Position numbers and translations under genes: made by a program. Of a stretch of 64,000 nucleotides of DNA, positions 12,610 to 22,640 are shown piece after piece. This stretch comes from Isoetes taiwanensis (taxonomy: Eukaryota; Streptophyta; Lycopodiopsida; Isoetales; Isoetaceae). Numbering within the stretch: position 1 is the stretch's first letter; every line of letters starts with the position of its first letter. Location: assembly GCA_021234155.1 (NCBI GenBank), contig JAJEKV010000503.1, positions 1-64,000 of the forward strand, in the 5' to 3' direction. The notes under the pieces are model-generated. The model did no database searches. It worked only from the letters and a program-made list of their open reading frames with translations, and was not told the origin of the DNA.

Positions 12610-13200
12610 AGGGCTAAACTTAGCTATTTGGCGATTTTTTAGCACATTTTCAAAATAATTTGGCTAAAGTAAATGGAAAAAATTGGGAAAAAAATAATAA
12701 TTTTAGCTTAACTTTTTTCGGGACTGCACCAACCTTGGAGCTCTTTAGCCAAACGCTAGAAAGTAAGAGAGTGAAATTTTGTATTGTTTAGCTAAACCAT
12801 AGAAACTTTTAGAATGGATTTCGGGCCAGTTTAGCTAACATCATTCTAATTTATATGAAATATAGGATTAGTAGTTTAGTTTCTAGCATTATGAATTAAT
12901 TTGAGTCCTCGACTTTGCTAGTTAACATTATTTTAGAATGTTTTCACAAAGAAAATGATCAAAATAAACGGAATATATTGAGAAAAAGTATAGTAATTTG
13001 GCTTAATATTTTCTGTTGGTCATACCATAGAAATTTTTGGGTTGATGTTTGGGTTAGTTTAGCTAAACGCTAGAAAGTATGAGAGGAAAAATGTGTAGAG
13101 TTTAGCTAAACCACAGAAAGTTTTGGGAATAATATCGAGCAAGTTTAGCTAAAGTCATTCTGGCTAATAAGAAATATGTGATTAGTAATTTATTCCCTGT
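12610..13200 (+). repeat. Two diverged ~290-bp direct repeats with GTTTAGCTAAAC motifs
   Basis: The segment from about 12,640 to 12,890 is repeated, with heavy divergence, from about 12,940 to 13,190. Shared landmarks are CAAACGCTAGAAAGTA, TTTAGCTAAACCA followed by AGAAA, and a terminal GATTAGTAGTTTA/GATTAGTAATTTA. The palindrome GTTTAGCTAAAC recurs. The block ends at a good acceptor (CTTCGTCAG) just before the ORF at 13,245, so it is probably a leader intron. Confidence 0.6.
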
Positions 13201-13244
13201 TCCTCCTCCTCCTCCTTCGTCAGAGCTCCTCACCTGCATCTGCC

Positions 13245-13742
13245 ATGGCCGCTTCTCCTGATGCATGCCCGCTTGATGCCGCACCAGAGGCCGTGCAGGC
13301 GCTGCTGGAGCACCTGAACTGCCTCCAGTCTGAGTGGCTAGAGACGAACCTAACCCAAGAAAGGCCAGAGTTCAAGCAAGCCATGACAAAGCTGCGTGAT
13401 AGGGGGCAAGAAAGAGCTCGCTCGCATTACTGGGAGGCCGGGACCTTCCCTCAATACAGGCTCGAATGCCTGAAGAAATGCATGGTGAGCTCGTTGTGCT
13501 TGGCCCGTATGCTAGAGGATAGGGTCCTTTGGGAAGGGAAACATTTGCTGAAGCCCTACTTTCAAAGGTTGCACCAGACCAACCAGGGCATGCGGGAAGT
13601 GCTTGTACATGAATTCCTTGGGGAAACAGACACCACGCCGGAGGGCTTGGATTCCATGCCGGGGAGGCTTGTTACGGACGGGGTGGAGGAAATCACCGCC
13701 GAAAGCACCTTCGAGGCTGAAAGTGGATCACACCGATGCTGA
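13245..13742 (+). CDS. Hypothetical 165-aa protein carried by the CACTA element
   Basis: The start sits in a strong context (GCCATGGCC), 20 bases after a probable acceptor (TCGTCAG|AG) and downstream of a TATA box and CT-rich leader. The coding stretch is distinctly more GC-rich than its AT-rich surroundings. The protein is mostly helical in appearance, with ALLEHLNCLQSEWLE near residue 20 and a Trp/Tyr-containing middle (YWEAGTFPQYRLECLKKC), and ends in an acidic tail. There is no signal peptide or membrane segment, and I recognise no family. Intact length, start context and codon composition argue that it is, or recently was, a real gene. It lies on the strand opposite the transposase. Confidence 0.6.
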   Translation: MAASPDACPLDAAPEAVQALLEHLNCLQSEWLETNLTQERPEFKQAMTKLRDRGQERARSHYWEAGTFPQYRLECLKKCMVSSLCLARMLEDRVLWEGKHLLKPYFQRLHQTNQGMREVLVHEFLGETDTTPEGLDSMPGRLVTDGVEEITAESTFEAESGSHRC

Positions 13743-14400
13743 TATATACCGCTAGATGCACCGGCATCCACTTTGTTTTGTGTATTTGAATTGTGTATGG
13801 GTTTTTATATGAATTTTGTATTTTGAAGGGAATACATATATGATTTTTGTATATGAATCTTGCATTTTGAAGGGAATCTTCACATTTTATGATTAATTAA
13901 ACATAAAGCGTGTACTCAATCGTATGTAGGACTGCCCCCGATCCAAGGCTTGCAAGCCATAGGTCTATACTAGGCTGCCAATTAACTTGGCATAAATGTC
14001 TATGATAACTTCGAAGTTGCAATACTAATGTTGCCTAATATGGTTTGTAGTATACACAAACAAAGCATGCCAAAGTATTTTCTTATTCATATGTGGGAAG
14101 AAAATATAATCATAATAAAGTAATGAAGGTTCAATTGATGGTAGTCTTCTATCATGACAATAGTCTAGCCCCCCCAACCTCTCTATTCGACCGCCATCTC
14201 TTCTTCACCTTCAAATATGCGTGGAGCGAGCCTTACATGGAACTACTGAACCACCACCGATCTTGCAAAGGATCTGGAGCGAAGGTGACCTACAAAACCT
14301 CTATTACATTAGTTCCTTTGTTAATGACATATATAAATTTTATTGCATCCAAGTAAACATACTTGTTCACATTGCTCAACCCTCACGAGTGTGTCTTGAC
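13743..14400. other. AT-rich 3' flank, no gene recognised
   Basis: This holds the probable 3' untranslated part of the 13,245 gene, with a ~50-bp near-duplication (TATATGAATTTTGTATTTTGA and TATATGAATCTTGCATTTTGA) at 13,807-13,873. The rest, up to the DUF4216-like part of the transposase, shows no convincing frame. Confidence 0.5.
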
Positions 14401-14456
14401 CACGATACCGACGAAGTTGAATCTAGTGAATACAAGGCCACTCGGATCTTTGCGTA

Positions 14457-17400
14457 TCATGGCATGAGCACCAAGACACACACAAGATCAAACCATTCGG
14501 CATCAAACAACATTGTTTTGAATGCACTACCGACATCAACCTCCATGATAGTCTTTATAGTACCAATCCATTCCAACATTGCCTCGATTGGGTTTGGGTC
14601 TGCACTACCAGTCTGGCAAACTGTACTAAACTTTGCTGATATACCACAATCATAAGTGCGTTTGCCATGATCCACACTTTGTCGTCGAAAGTGAGCACCA
14701 GAAGACCATATTGATGCATATGAATTATACTACAAAGTAAAGGAACAAATGTTCAAAATAACGAACGAAACTCGTGAATTATAATATGCTATTAAGTTGC
14801 ACTTACAAATAGTGACACGCCTTTAGCATATGCAAATTCTTCGCTAGAAACATGTTCGCCACGTTGCCTTGCCATCTCTAGTTGTTCGAGCAGCCATTTA
14901 TTGTTTATCTCACTTGGCAGGACCCCTAGATGATCTGGAAGTGGTTGTTTGCGATTCTTTTGTCGATAGCGTCTTCTCTCCTCATCTCTCTTTATTTTTT
15001 CTTCCTCGTATTTTTTTATCCATTTCTCCATGGGAGTGGAGTTGTAGATGAGAAACTTATTGACTTTTGCCTGTTCTTCTAGTGTGAACAATTTCTTCTG
15101 TGGTTTTCCTTCGGGAACTTCTCCAATTATAGTTGGAGTGTCTTCATCGGTCCATAATCGTGGAGCATTGGGGTGTAGATCGCCAAGAACTTCGGTGACA
15201 TAGAATAATGACTCTCGTGCTAACCAACCCTCGGCCATGCAACCCTTTGGCCTTGCCTTCTGACGTACGAAGTCCTTGAGGACCTTCAGAAAGCGTTCTA
15301 TAAAAAACATCCATCTAGGATTTGTTGTGCCTGCAAGCTCTACTTCCGTCCACTAAATGCACTAGTAAGTGAGTTTGTATGTCCAGAAAACTTGTTGGAA
15401 ATTCTTTCTCTAGCATACAACATGCCTCAACGACCTTAGTTCGCATGTCCGCAATTTTATTTGTCGGTATCTCCTTCCTTGTAATCCATCTAAATATCAT
15501 TTAAGAAAGAAAAAAGTTAAGTGAGAGTTCAGCATCGAGTGTTTTCTAAATCCGTATGAACCCGGAAAACTCGATAGGAGACATATTGCGTAGTGGACCG
15601 CCGGGCGTGAGACGACCCCTCAGAACAATAGGCATAACAAACTGCAACATCTTATGCCAATCATGAGATTTCAACCCAGTTAACTCCCCTTCGTTAGAGA
15701 AACAATTACGCAACGAATGCATATATCCTGTCGGAGTCTTTATTGCCTTGATCTCTTCTCGAACGGGTTTCATACATTTTCTAGGCACGATCCAATCCAC
15801 TTGTGACCTTATTCCTTCTTCGACATTTAACCATGCTTTAGATTTTGATCCGACTTCTTGTAGATCTTCTCGTCTTTGCATGCATCGTGTCCTTACGTCC
15901 GGTGACATGCCTCCAAATAGGCGCCAAACGCGTTTTAAAGATGTGCATGGGATCAAGAAGATGATGGATCTTCAATTCTGTCCAATAGGGTAGAAGGAAG
16001 AAGGATGCTTTCCACTTCATTCCCTTAACCTTATTTCCTTTGGCATCCCACATGTTACCCCAATCTCTCATTGTCAACCTTTTGGGAGGCTCTTCAGTGC
16101 AATGTTTTTCTCTTGGACCTACGTATCGAAGTCGATTTTCCATTGGCAGATATCTCTTGAAGTTTGCATAGACATTTTTGTGCAATGCCGTTGACCGGCG
16201 AGAGTTCAACTGTTCAAACCCACACAAGTGACATGCCGCATATCCAGACACTTGGAGTCGGAGAGTTCATACAAACCAGGCCAATCGCTCGTTGTCCACA
16301 TTAAGATTGCTCTCAAGGTAAATCTTCGTTCAAAGACGAAGTTCTCTTGAGACATCGTAAACTTCAATACCTTCACTCCACAATGTCAAAAGCTCATCAA
16401 TAACTATTTTCGGATCACGGATCTAGACTTTCCGGCTTCTTGGTCCCGGAACTAATAGTACTACCATTAAATGGCTAGTCTTCATGAGTAACCACGGTGG
16501 TAAATTATAGTTGATCAACACTCTTGGCCAAGTTGACCCGCAGCGGCGATTGGCGTCCATAAGGATTAACACCATCCGTTGCCAACCCTAATCGAGATTT
16601 CGTGGCTCTCTTCCAAATTCGGCCATGTTTCATCAATATGCTTCCATTGCTTGCGAGTCACTAACCACAGCGGAGTACATTGTCACTCGACGCATTAGCG
16701 GCACACCAACCCATGAGCGAAGCTAGAGATTCACATCGAAACAATAGCCTTATGCGAGGGATCAATGGAAAGTAGCGAACCACCTTCATCGGGACGGTCT
16801 TTCCCTTGGCATCTGCGTTGTACCTAGAGGCACCACATTTAGGGCATGTTTCTGTGTTCTTGTAGATGTCATTCGGATAATATACCATGCAATCATTTGG
16901 ACAAGTGTGAATCTTATGGTAGCCTAAACCAGTAGCTGCCAATATATTTTTTATTTCAGTGCGACTTTTGGGCATAGTGTTCCCTTGTGGGAGTATTTTC
17001 TCTTGCAATAACCTGTATAAAACAGACCTTTACGTATACATTCAACTACAAATTCAATAAGTCAAGTGATTGCAATTGTACTTACTCTAACAAAGCCGTA
17101 ACACTGGCATTGCTCCATTTGAATTTGGCTTGAAGGTTTAATATCAATAAAGATGTCGTCAATCTAGATATGCTTGCACCTGGATATAATGCTTTATGCG
17201 CCTCCTCCAATAAAACGTGATCTTCATGACCATCGTTAGGAGTATTTATATCGTCATCTAGGTCGTTGTCGAAGATTGGGCCAAATGCATCTAACATGTC
17301 GGCTATGGGTTCCTCAACTTCCATGAAGTCGTCCATAGGGGCATTGTTGTCATCTTCATCATCGTATTCCTGTTCATCTTCATCATTGTACTCTTCATTA

Positions 17401-17519
17401 TGCGTTGTGCCCATGTTTGTACCATACTGCTCAATGTATTCTAATTCTGCTATCCGCAATGACGTTTGATGTCGCCAATTCAGTACGCTTGGATGTGGTC
17501 TCATATCCACTTGCCTACC
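14457..17519 (-). pseudogene. CACTA transposase (Tnp2), DUF4218- and DUF4216-like parts; broken
   Basis: Read on the minus strand, the transposase part starts at an acceptor (GACGTGCAG|GGT) at 17,519 with a basic then strongly acidic leader (NDEDEQEYDDEDD). It continues after a phase-matched intron (17,013-17,085) into the Tnp2 core with a zinc-binding CPNDC...CPKCG pattern (16.66-17.0 kb). It then runs to the CACTA hallmark LLDPMHIFK (about 15.95 kb), the DUF4218-like GLKSHDWHKML (about 15.65 kb) and RPKGCMAEGW (about 15.24 kb), and a DUF4216-like tail with LFDAEWFD (14.47-14.67 kb). Family knowledge: this protein cuts and joins transposon ends bearing CACTA. Several frameshifts (about 15.35, 15.9 and 16.3-16.6 kb) disable it. 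Upstream exons carry a SET domain, described separately. Confidence 0.88.
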
Positions 17520-17654
17520 CTGCACGTCAGATTAAACGAAATATATACGTGATTGATACATGCATTGAGAACCCGCGTTTGTTAAATTTTAAGCATTTAA
17601 TAACATATATTGAAGATATAATACACATTTATCTTCAATATGTGCAATCTCATT

Positions 17655-17735
17655 CCAAGAGAAGAAGAATTCGAAGAATTCGAAAAAGAAGAAGAAGAAG
17701 AAGAAGAATTCGAAGAAGAAGAAGAAAAAGGGTGC
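17655..17735. repeat. (GAA)n microsatellite in the intron between SET and transposase exons
   Basis: GAAGAA runs punctuated by GAATTCGAA. The tract lies in the intron that would join the SET exon to the transposase exon. Confidence 0.85.
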
Positions 17736-17782
17736 ATTCCGACGAAAATTATATGAGTAATTTGAGTACATCATCAAAGGAC

Positions 17783-19103
17783 CTCCGGTATTGGTCTACC
17801 GTATTCATATTCAATGAACAATTCATCACCAATACACAAAGTTTTTATAGCATAAACCATGATATATCTCCCGTCAATTTTACGCCTAAAAAAATCTTCT
17901 TGGTCTTTGTTTGCCTCGACAAATTCACAATTGGTAGCTTCAAGATTCTCGATAGAGCTATTAATAAAAGCAGCAAGGTTTCCATGCAACTGAGAACGAC
18001 CATCAATATATGTGAAGCTTGCGTAGTCACTGGGCTTGGATATTGTTCGTGCATTTGAATTTAGGCCATAGATGAGCATGCGCCACTGATGCTTACTCAA
18101 TTTATGCCAAGTGTCTGAGTTATATTCAGGACCTACATATGGCATTAAAGGAACAGTCGTACCATCTTTGACTTTTGTATTCGTCATAATATATAATCCC
18201 AGGCCAGCACCGGGGACCCGACTATTTTTAATCATGTACTGCCTACCCCAATATGTAAATTGCTCCCCATAAATAATTGGCTTGCCTCTAGGCCATGCAT
18301 TGAATTTCTTACGATCTTTATCTGTAAAGGGCTGGACCAAATGGACTAGTGAAGGTGGAAGATTATTTTCTTCTACATGATCTAGTACATTCCAATTTTG
18401 ATGAACATTGTCATTCCCTCCAATCTTGGCAACGGCCATTGCACGACGAGTTCTATCACGTAATGGGATACTCTTTGAGGAAGTTGATGGCTTTCTTTTT
18501 GTAGGGTTTTCTATGAACGCATTCATAGTATCAACATCATCTACTTCCAATGACAACATAACCCCAAAATCTATATACTGCTTCGAGCTCACTTCATTCT
18601 CAATTTCTTCCTAACAAAATACAAGCAAACTAAGTTAAGACGTCGATTCAAGTACATGAGAGTAGTTGATTCGAGTTCATGAGATTCGTGTATTATACCT
18701 CGTTGGAATACCCCACATGTGCGTCGTCGAAACCTTTGGATTTGTCGGGCATTCACCATATTTGTCAACATGGTCGAGGACAGTCTTTCTCATCCGTTTT
18801 ATTTGTCCTTTGCACATCGAACAATTGCAATATAACCGCTCTGTCAAGTACAACTGCAAAAAAAAAAAAAAGTAACATCAAGATATAAAGTTAACTAATC
18901 ATTCGAAACATGTTTATGGTACATACATCGGCGGCATTCATTTCATGCACACCACCAAAGCCTCTAGGAAGACTCGGTCCACTGGGTCTAATTGGACTAT
19001 TTGTGGCAATTGTTGGGGTAACATTCTTGCGCAAGTCGCCATGTAACTTTCTCAAAGCTTTCTGTCTCACTTTACGTTCAAATTCCTTCTGACGTTCGTC
19101 CAT
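17783..19103 (-). CDS. SET-domain methyltransferase exons at the 5' end of the CACTA transposase gene
   Basis: Exon A (18,927-19,103, ATG at 19,103) encodes a basic helix starting MDERQKEFERKVRQKALRK. Exon B (18,734-18,853) follows a T-rich GCAG acceptor and has the CNCSMCKG...DHVDKYGECP pattern of the zinc-binding transposase-associated domain. Exon C (17,783-18,610) holds a SET domain: the S-adenosylmethionine loop GAGLGL (about 18.20 kb), the pseudoknot strand AAFINSS followed by NCEF (usually NHSCxPNC, so altered here), and the closing GDELFIEYEYG. SET proteins methylate lysines, chiefly on histones. Exon lengths 177, 120 and 828 nt are all multiples of three, and exon C can join the transposase exon at 17,519 in frame (donor GAG|GTCCTT, weak). 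Otherwise it stops three codons later. So this is either a SET-transposase fusion or a separate SET gene lying between transposase exons. No stop interrupts these exons. Confidence 0.82.
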
Positions 19104-19254
19104 GTTGTTTTTCTAGTAAACAATAAAAATATTAATAAAAAACCATCTAATAATATAATAAATATAAATATCCATGTTTTTTTCATGATTTTATCAAATG
19201 TTTATTCTTAAGATTCAGATTCATACAACGTTTATGATATTTAGAAAGCATTTG

Positions 19255-19445
19255 ATTGAAGGGTGCCTGAACCCGATACATCTAGTCCTCTCCATTTGAA
19301 ATGGAGTCGACCAGTACCTTATATTCACGCAACCTTTCAAATCTTTTGTAATCTATGAAGATTGAAACTTACGTTACGAGGTGCATAAACCCGATACATC
19401 TAGTCTTCTCCATTCGGGATGGAGCCGACCAGTACCTTGATCATG
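19255..19445. repeat. Duplicated ~60-bp segment with a short hairpin
   Basis: CCCGATACATCTAGTC followed by a small inverted repeat (CTCCATTTGAAATGGAG in the first copy, CTCCATTCGGGATGGAG in the second) and CGACCAGTACCTT occurs at about 19,270 and 19,390. The paired bases change together in the stem (TTTGAAA versus TCGGGA), which hints that the hairpin matters. Confidence 0.7.
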
Positions 19446-19650
19446 CATCCCTCAAGTTTTTAACATACTTTCAAGATTCAATCTTCTAATCTATTAGCAT
19501 TTGGAGGTGTTTAACTCTAAAACCACAAAGATTAACAAATTAGCAGAGATCTTACCTTATGAAGACCCACGGGCGCAAAAAAATCCGAAACAAACGAGTC
19601 AAAATAACAAAGAAATGGTAAATAACCCGGCGGCGGGTTCCGCCATATTT

Positions 19651-19820
19651 AACGTCGTTTATCGACGTCTCGTGGACGTCGTTTAACGACGCCCTAAGCT
19701 GACGTGTCCTGACACCTAGCCATGCCACGTCAGCTTGGGCCGTCTGATGCCCCCTCATATGCCACGTCAGATGATCATAACGTCGTTTAACGGCGTCAAA
19801 TGATCATAACGTCGTTAAAG
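19651..19820. repeat. Inner subterminal palindromes of the CACTA element
   Basis: Five copies or variants of ACGTCGTTTAACGACG are mixed with GCCACGTCAG and AGCTGACGTGTCC segments, matching the outer array at 20.43-20.84 kb. Confidence 0.8.
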
Positions 19821-19987
19821 CGACCAACCGTGATTGTTTAACATACTTGAAACAACATACAATACAAATAACACAAATAAATAAAAAAACTGATTGTTCC
19901 CATTCATAAAATAAGCTTATACAACGACAACACAAATAGATAAAAAAACTTATTGTTTCCATTCAAAAAAAAAAGCTTATACATTAC

Positions 19988-20272
19988 TTATGTCCATTCA
20001 GGAGGGCGTGGCGGTTTGATGCAACCATTTGCATCATTATACGCACCATTAATGTCGTTTTCTCTTTGTTTGGCTCGGTGAGCCATTCTACCGATCGTTC
20101 CGCATGGAGCGCCGGATGTTAGTGCAATCGAAGCTCCTTTTCACTCATCTTTGCCACGATGGTGAAGGGAGGATTCTCGGGCCGGAGAAGCGGGGGGTTC
20201 TTTGGAGTTGTCTTCCCTTGGAGGAGGAGGATTACTGCTAGAAGGAACATATCGCGCGAAGGTGGTCTTCAA
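19988..20272 (-). pseudogene. Proline-rich terminal exon of an unrecognised gene
   Basis: A minus-strand frame opens at a good acceptor (GTCCGGCAG|TTG, 20,272) and reads through a Ser/Pro-rich stretch (SSSNPPPPREDNSKEPP) and a later RMAHRAKQRENDINGAYND segment to a stop at 19,988-19,990, with a single in-frame TGA near 20,140. It lies between the two subterminal palindrome arrays, so it belongs to the CACTA element by position. No family is recognised. Confidence 0.4.
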
Positions 20273-20357
20273 CTGCCGGACCATTATAGCAAGATAGGGA
20301 AGAACACTCAAAAGATAAGAATAACAGCAGCTACTGATGGATCCACTTATAACGTGG

Positions 20358-20386
20358 ATTTAGGGTTAGGGTTAGGGTTAGGGTTT
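20358..20386 (+). repeat. Four TTAGGG units, interstitial
   Basis: The run TTAGGGTTAGGGTTAGGG sits within T-rich DNA inside the CACTA element. It is the six-base TTAGGG type, not the seven-base TTTAGGG type usual in plants. Too short to be a telomere remnant with confidence. Confidence 0.8.
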
Positions 20387-20425
20387 TTATTTGGCAAAAA
20401 AAAAAGAAAAATTTCCTCTGTGTGA

Positions 20426-20856
20426 CGTCGTTTAACGACGTCGAGGCTGACGTGTCCTGGCACGCAGGCAGGCCAGCTTGGCACTAGCATCATGCCACGG
20501 AGGCCAACATGAAACGTCAGCTCTGTGAGACGTCGTTGAACGACGTCCAGCTGGCGCGTCTTGACACCCAGGCTGCCAGGTTGGCAACAACCCATTTCCA
20601 CGCAGGATGCGGCGCGACGTCAGCTCTGTGAGACGTCGTTGAGCGGCGTCCGGTGGCGTGTATTGACCGCGGGCGCCGCCTTTGGCAACAGTACCATGCC
20701 ACGCAGGCAAATCCGACACGTCAGCCCTGATACACGTCGTTGAACGACGTCGAAACGACGTTGTCGTCGTTGAACGACGATGTCGTCGTTTTTCGACGAC
20801 GACCCGTCGTTCGTCGACGTCTCGACGTCGTTGAAGGACGACTATCCCTTGTAGTG
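20426..20856. repeat. CACTA right subterminal array and terminal inverted repeat
   Basis: Three ~103-bp units each begin with a GACGTCGTTGAACGACGTC palindrome (20,426, 20,530, 20,631, and a fourth palindrome at 20,734) and carry a diverged GCCACGCAGG...CACGTCAGC body. A denser run of palindromes follows (20,745-20,840), then the terminal CCCTTGTAGTG ending at 20,856. A flanking TTG would be the 3-bp target duplication, but the other copy was not seen. Confidence 0.88.
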
Positions 20857-21478
20857 TTGACTGACTGATACCTAAAGCCATGCGCCACCCAGCCAGACAG
20901 AATTCCATCCCCTTGAGCACTATCCTGTCCTCTCCTTCTCCTGTGTAAGTCACACTCAGCACGTCAAAAAAATACGTAACCCTTGCATTGTATGGTTGAG
21001 ATAAAAATTCTTTTCTTAATTCACATACTTGATGCTTGGTAAGTTTCTTGTTGCAAGTATTTTTGCAGCAGCTTGTCTTCATGAACTTATTGATTGAAGT
21101 TGTGGAGCATAGCCTTTCCTCTTTGCTCTTTCCCTTGGGTTGTCTTGGAATCCTATGTGTGTAAGTATACTTCCTTTTTCGTTTGAATTGAGCCTGAATG
21201 TTGTCCTCAAATGATTCTATTTCCATATCCTCATTTTCTTTAGCTTCTCGAGCTTGCAGGTGTTGTGAGACAGTCCTTCCATCCTGCAGCATCACATCAC
21301 TATTTTCCCATTGTACAAGTGCATTTTCTGCTGGCCTTTCTGCACAAGCATGACATTTGAGATCCTCTGTAATTAGTGCAGGAAGGATCTTTCCCACACA
21401 GAGCCCCACCTTTGAGTCTCCTAAAAATTCATCGTCAACAGCATCCCGGGGATCATCAAGACAATTATGGCCCTGCAT
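20857..21478 (-). pseudogene. N-terminal part of an unrecognised transposon-like protein, cut by the CACTA end
   Basis: The minus-strand frame runs from 21,478 with a Lys/Arg-rich region (QFKRKRKYTYTHRIPRQ), then a cysteine cluster TSCCKNTCNKKLTKHQVCEL and a segment ending CLAGWRMALGIS. It then continues directly into CACTA terminal DNA at 20,856, which is not part of it. The cysteine cluster followed by helices and a C-x2-W element resembles N-terminal modules of large plant and bryophyte transposon proteins, but I cannot name a family. The upstream segment at 21.5-22.3 kb may be an earlier part of the same gene. Confidence 0.5.
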
Positions 21479-22280
21479 ATTTACTTCGGGTCACATGCAT
21501 GAAGAATGTGGCAATGCTTATCCAAGAGATCAGTTCTTGAGAAACTAGGTGGTGGTTCATCATCATCGATGCTATCCTCGCGAGGAAAAGCGTGTACCTA
21601 GATCCATTTGTAGGATCAATTTCTTCATCAGCATCGACCTTTCGCCTCTCTGATTCTACATTCGAGGTCGGTGATGGAGAAGCTAAATCAATGGCATGAT
21701 ATCTTATATCCTGCCGAGGCCATTCGATAAACGTGCCCACAGCCTCTTCAATGTTGTCAGCGCCATCACATGGAATCGGAAGGATGTGGGTAGGCACCAC
21801 AGCCTCGGTAACTTGCACTGCTACGTTGAGTGCGTCAACATTCTTCCCATGGATGCAAGTTCTATTCACCCAGACACCCTTACCAACCACAGTATTATTG
21901 CGACAAGGTTCACCATATTCTCTGTCGCTTCTTGTTTGAAGGAGCGGGCGAGTTGACACCGAAGTCCGATGATGTTGTGGAGGGACTACTAGGCAAGTTG
22001 GGGTTTCGATGTGATCGGGCGTTCCGATGACATAGTTGGGGCTCCTTCACAGTATTTCACTTGATTTCGAGGCCATTCGATAAATGTCCCAACGGCTTCA
22101 GCAATGTTATCTGCTCCCTCACACGGAATGGGAAGCACATGGGTGGGCACTATGGCTTCAATGACCTCCACGACCACATTGCACCATGGAATGTTCCTGC
22201 CATGCAGATGGCCTCTATGCAATTCATGTCCCCTGGCAACTACCACATCCCCATCGACAAGGTTACGCAGGGGCCTTTTC
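21465..22280 (-). pseudogene. Two tandem DUF8039-like domains of a plant transposon gene
   Basis: Copy 1 (about 22,040-22,280, entering at the acceptor CTCACAG|GAAAAGG) and copy 2 (about 21,700-21,940) share the pattern VVxxG...IHG/LHG...VVPTH(I/V)LPIPC, then GADNI(E/A)EAVGTFIEWPR. This is the DUF8039-type domain seen in many plant CACTA-associated proteins. The two copies are in different frames, separated by a frameshift near 22,020, so the reading is broken. Copy 2 is followed by acidic and Ser-rich sequence. The function of the domain is unknown. Confidence 0.6.
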
Positions 22281-22389
22281 CTGTGAGAATCAATACACAT
22301 ATCTATATACTTGTTAAAGACATGCAACCCTCGATGACATATACTTAGTAAAAATAGCGCGAAAATGTGAAAGAAATTATACGACATGA

Positions 22390-22640
22390 GACAAATGGCG
22401 CGGTTTTGCTCCATTTCTTAAATGGCTTGATCGCGCCATTTACCTTTAAAATGCGCCATTTTAATGTCAATGGGCCATTTCCCTTTAAATGGAGCAGCTG
22501 CGCCATTTTTCCTTGAAATGGGCAGTGCGCCATTTCCCTTTAGATGGCGGTAGCGCCATCTAAAGGGAAATGGCGCGGCTGCTCCAGAAAAAAATGCGCA
22601 CTGCTCCATTTAAAGGGAAATGGCCCATTGACAGGTAAAT
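22390..22640. repeat. Fold-back of GCGCCATTT units at the left of the ParB/MTase unit
   Basis: Copies of AAATGGCGC and its complement alternate through the block. The centre near 22,550 (GATGGCGGTAGCGCCATC) is flanked by arms of about 80 bp that match in inverted order: CAATGGGCCATTTCCCTTTA near 22,470 pairs with TAAAGGGAAATGGCCCATTG near 22,630. Confidence 0.85.

Larger units (their letters stand above)
11337..20856 (-). mobile_element. CACTA (En/Spm) transposon; right end found, left end not
   Basis: The right terminus reads CCCTTGTAGTG at 20,846-20,856, which on the minus strand is the diagnostic CACTACAAGGG end. Inside it lie subterminal arrays of the palindrome ACGTCGTTTAACGACGT (19.65-19.82 and 20.43-20.84 kb, with a related block at 12.4 kb) and a minus-strand transposase gene with Tnp2-, DUF4218- and DUF4216-like parts. 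I searched 11.3-14.8 kb by eye for a matching CACTACAAGGG and found none, so the left boundary given is only the edge of the satellite. The element may be truncated there or may be a composite of two elements. Confidence 0.72.
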
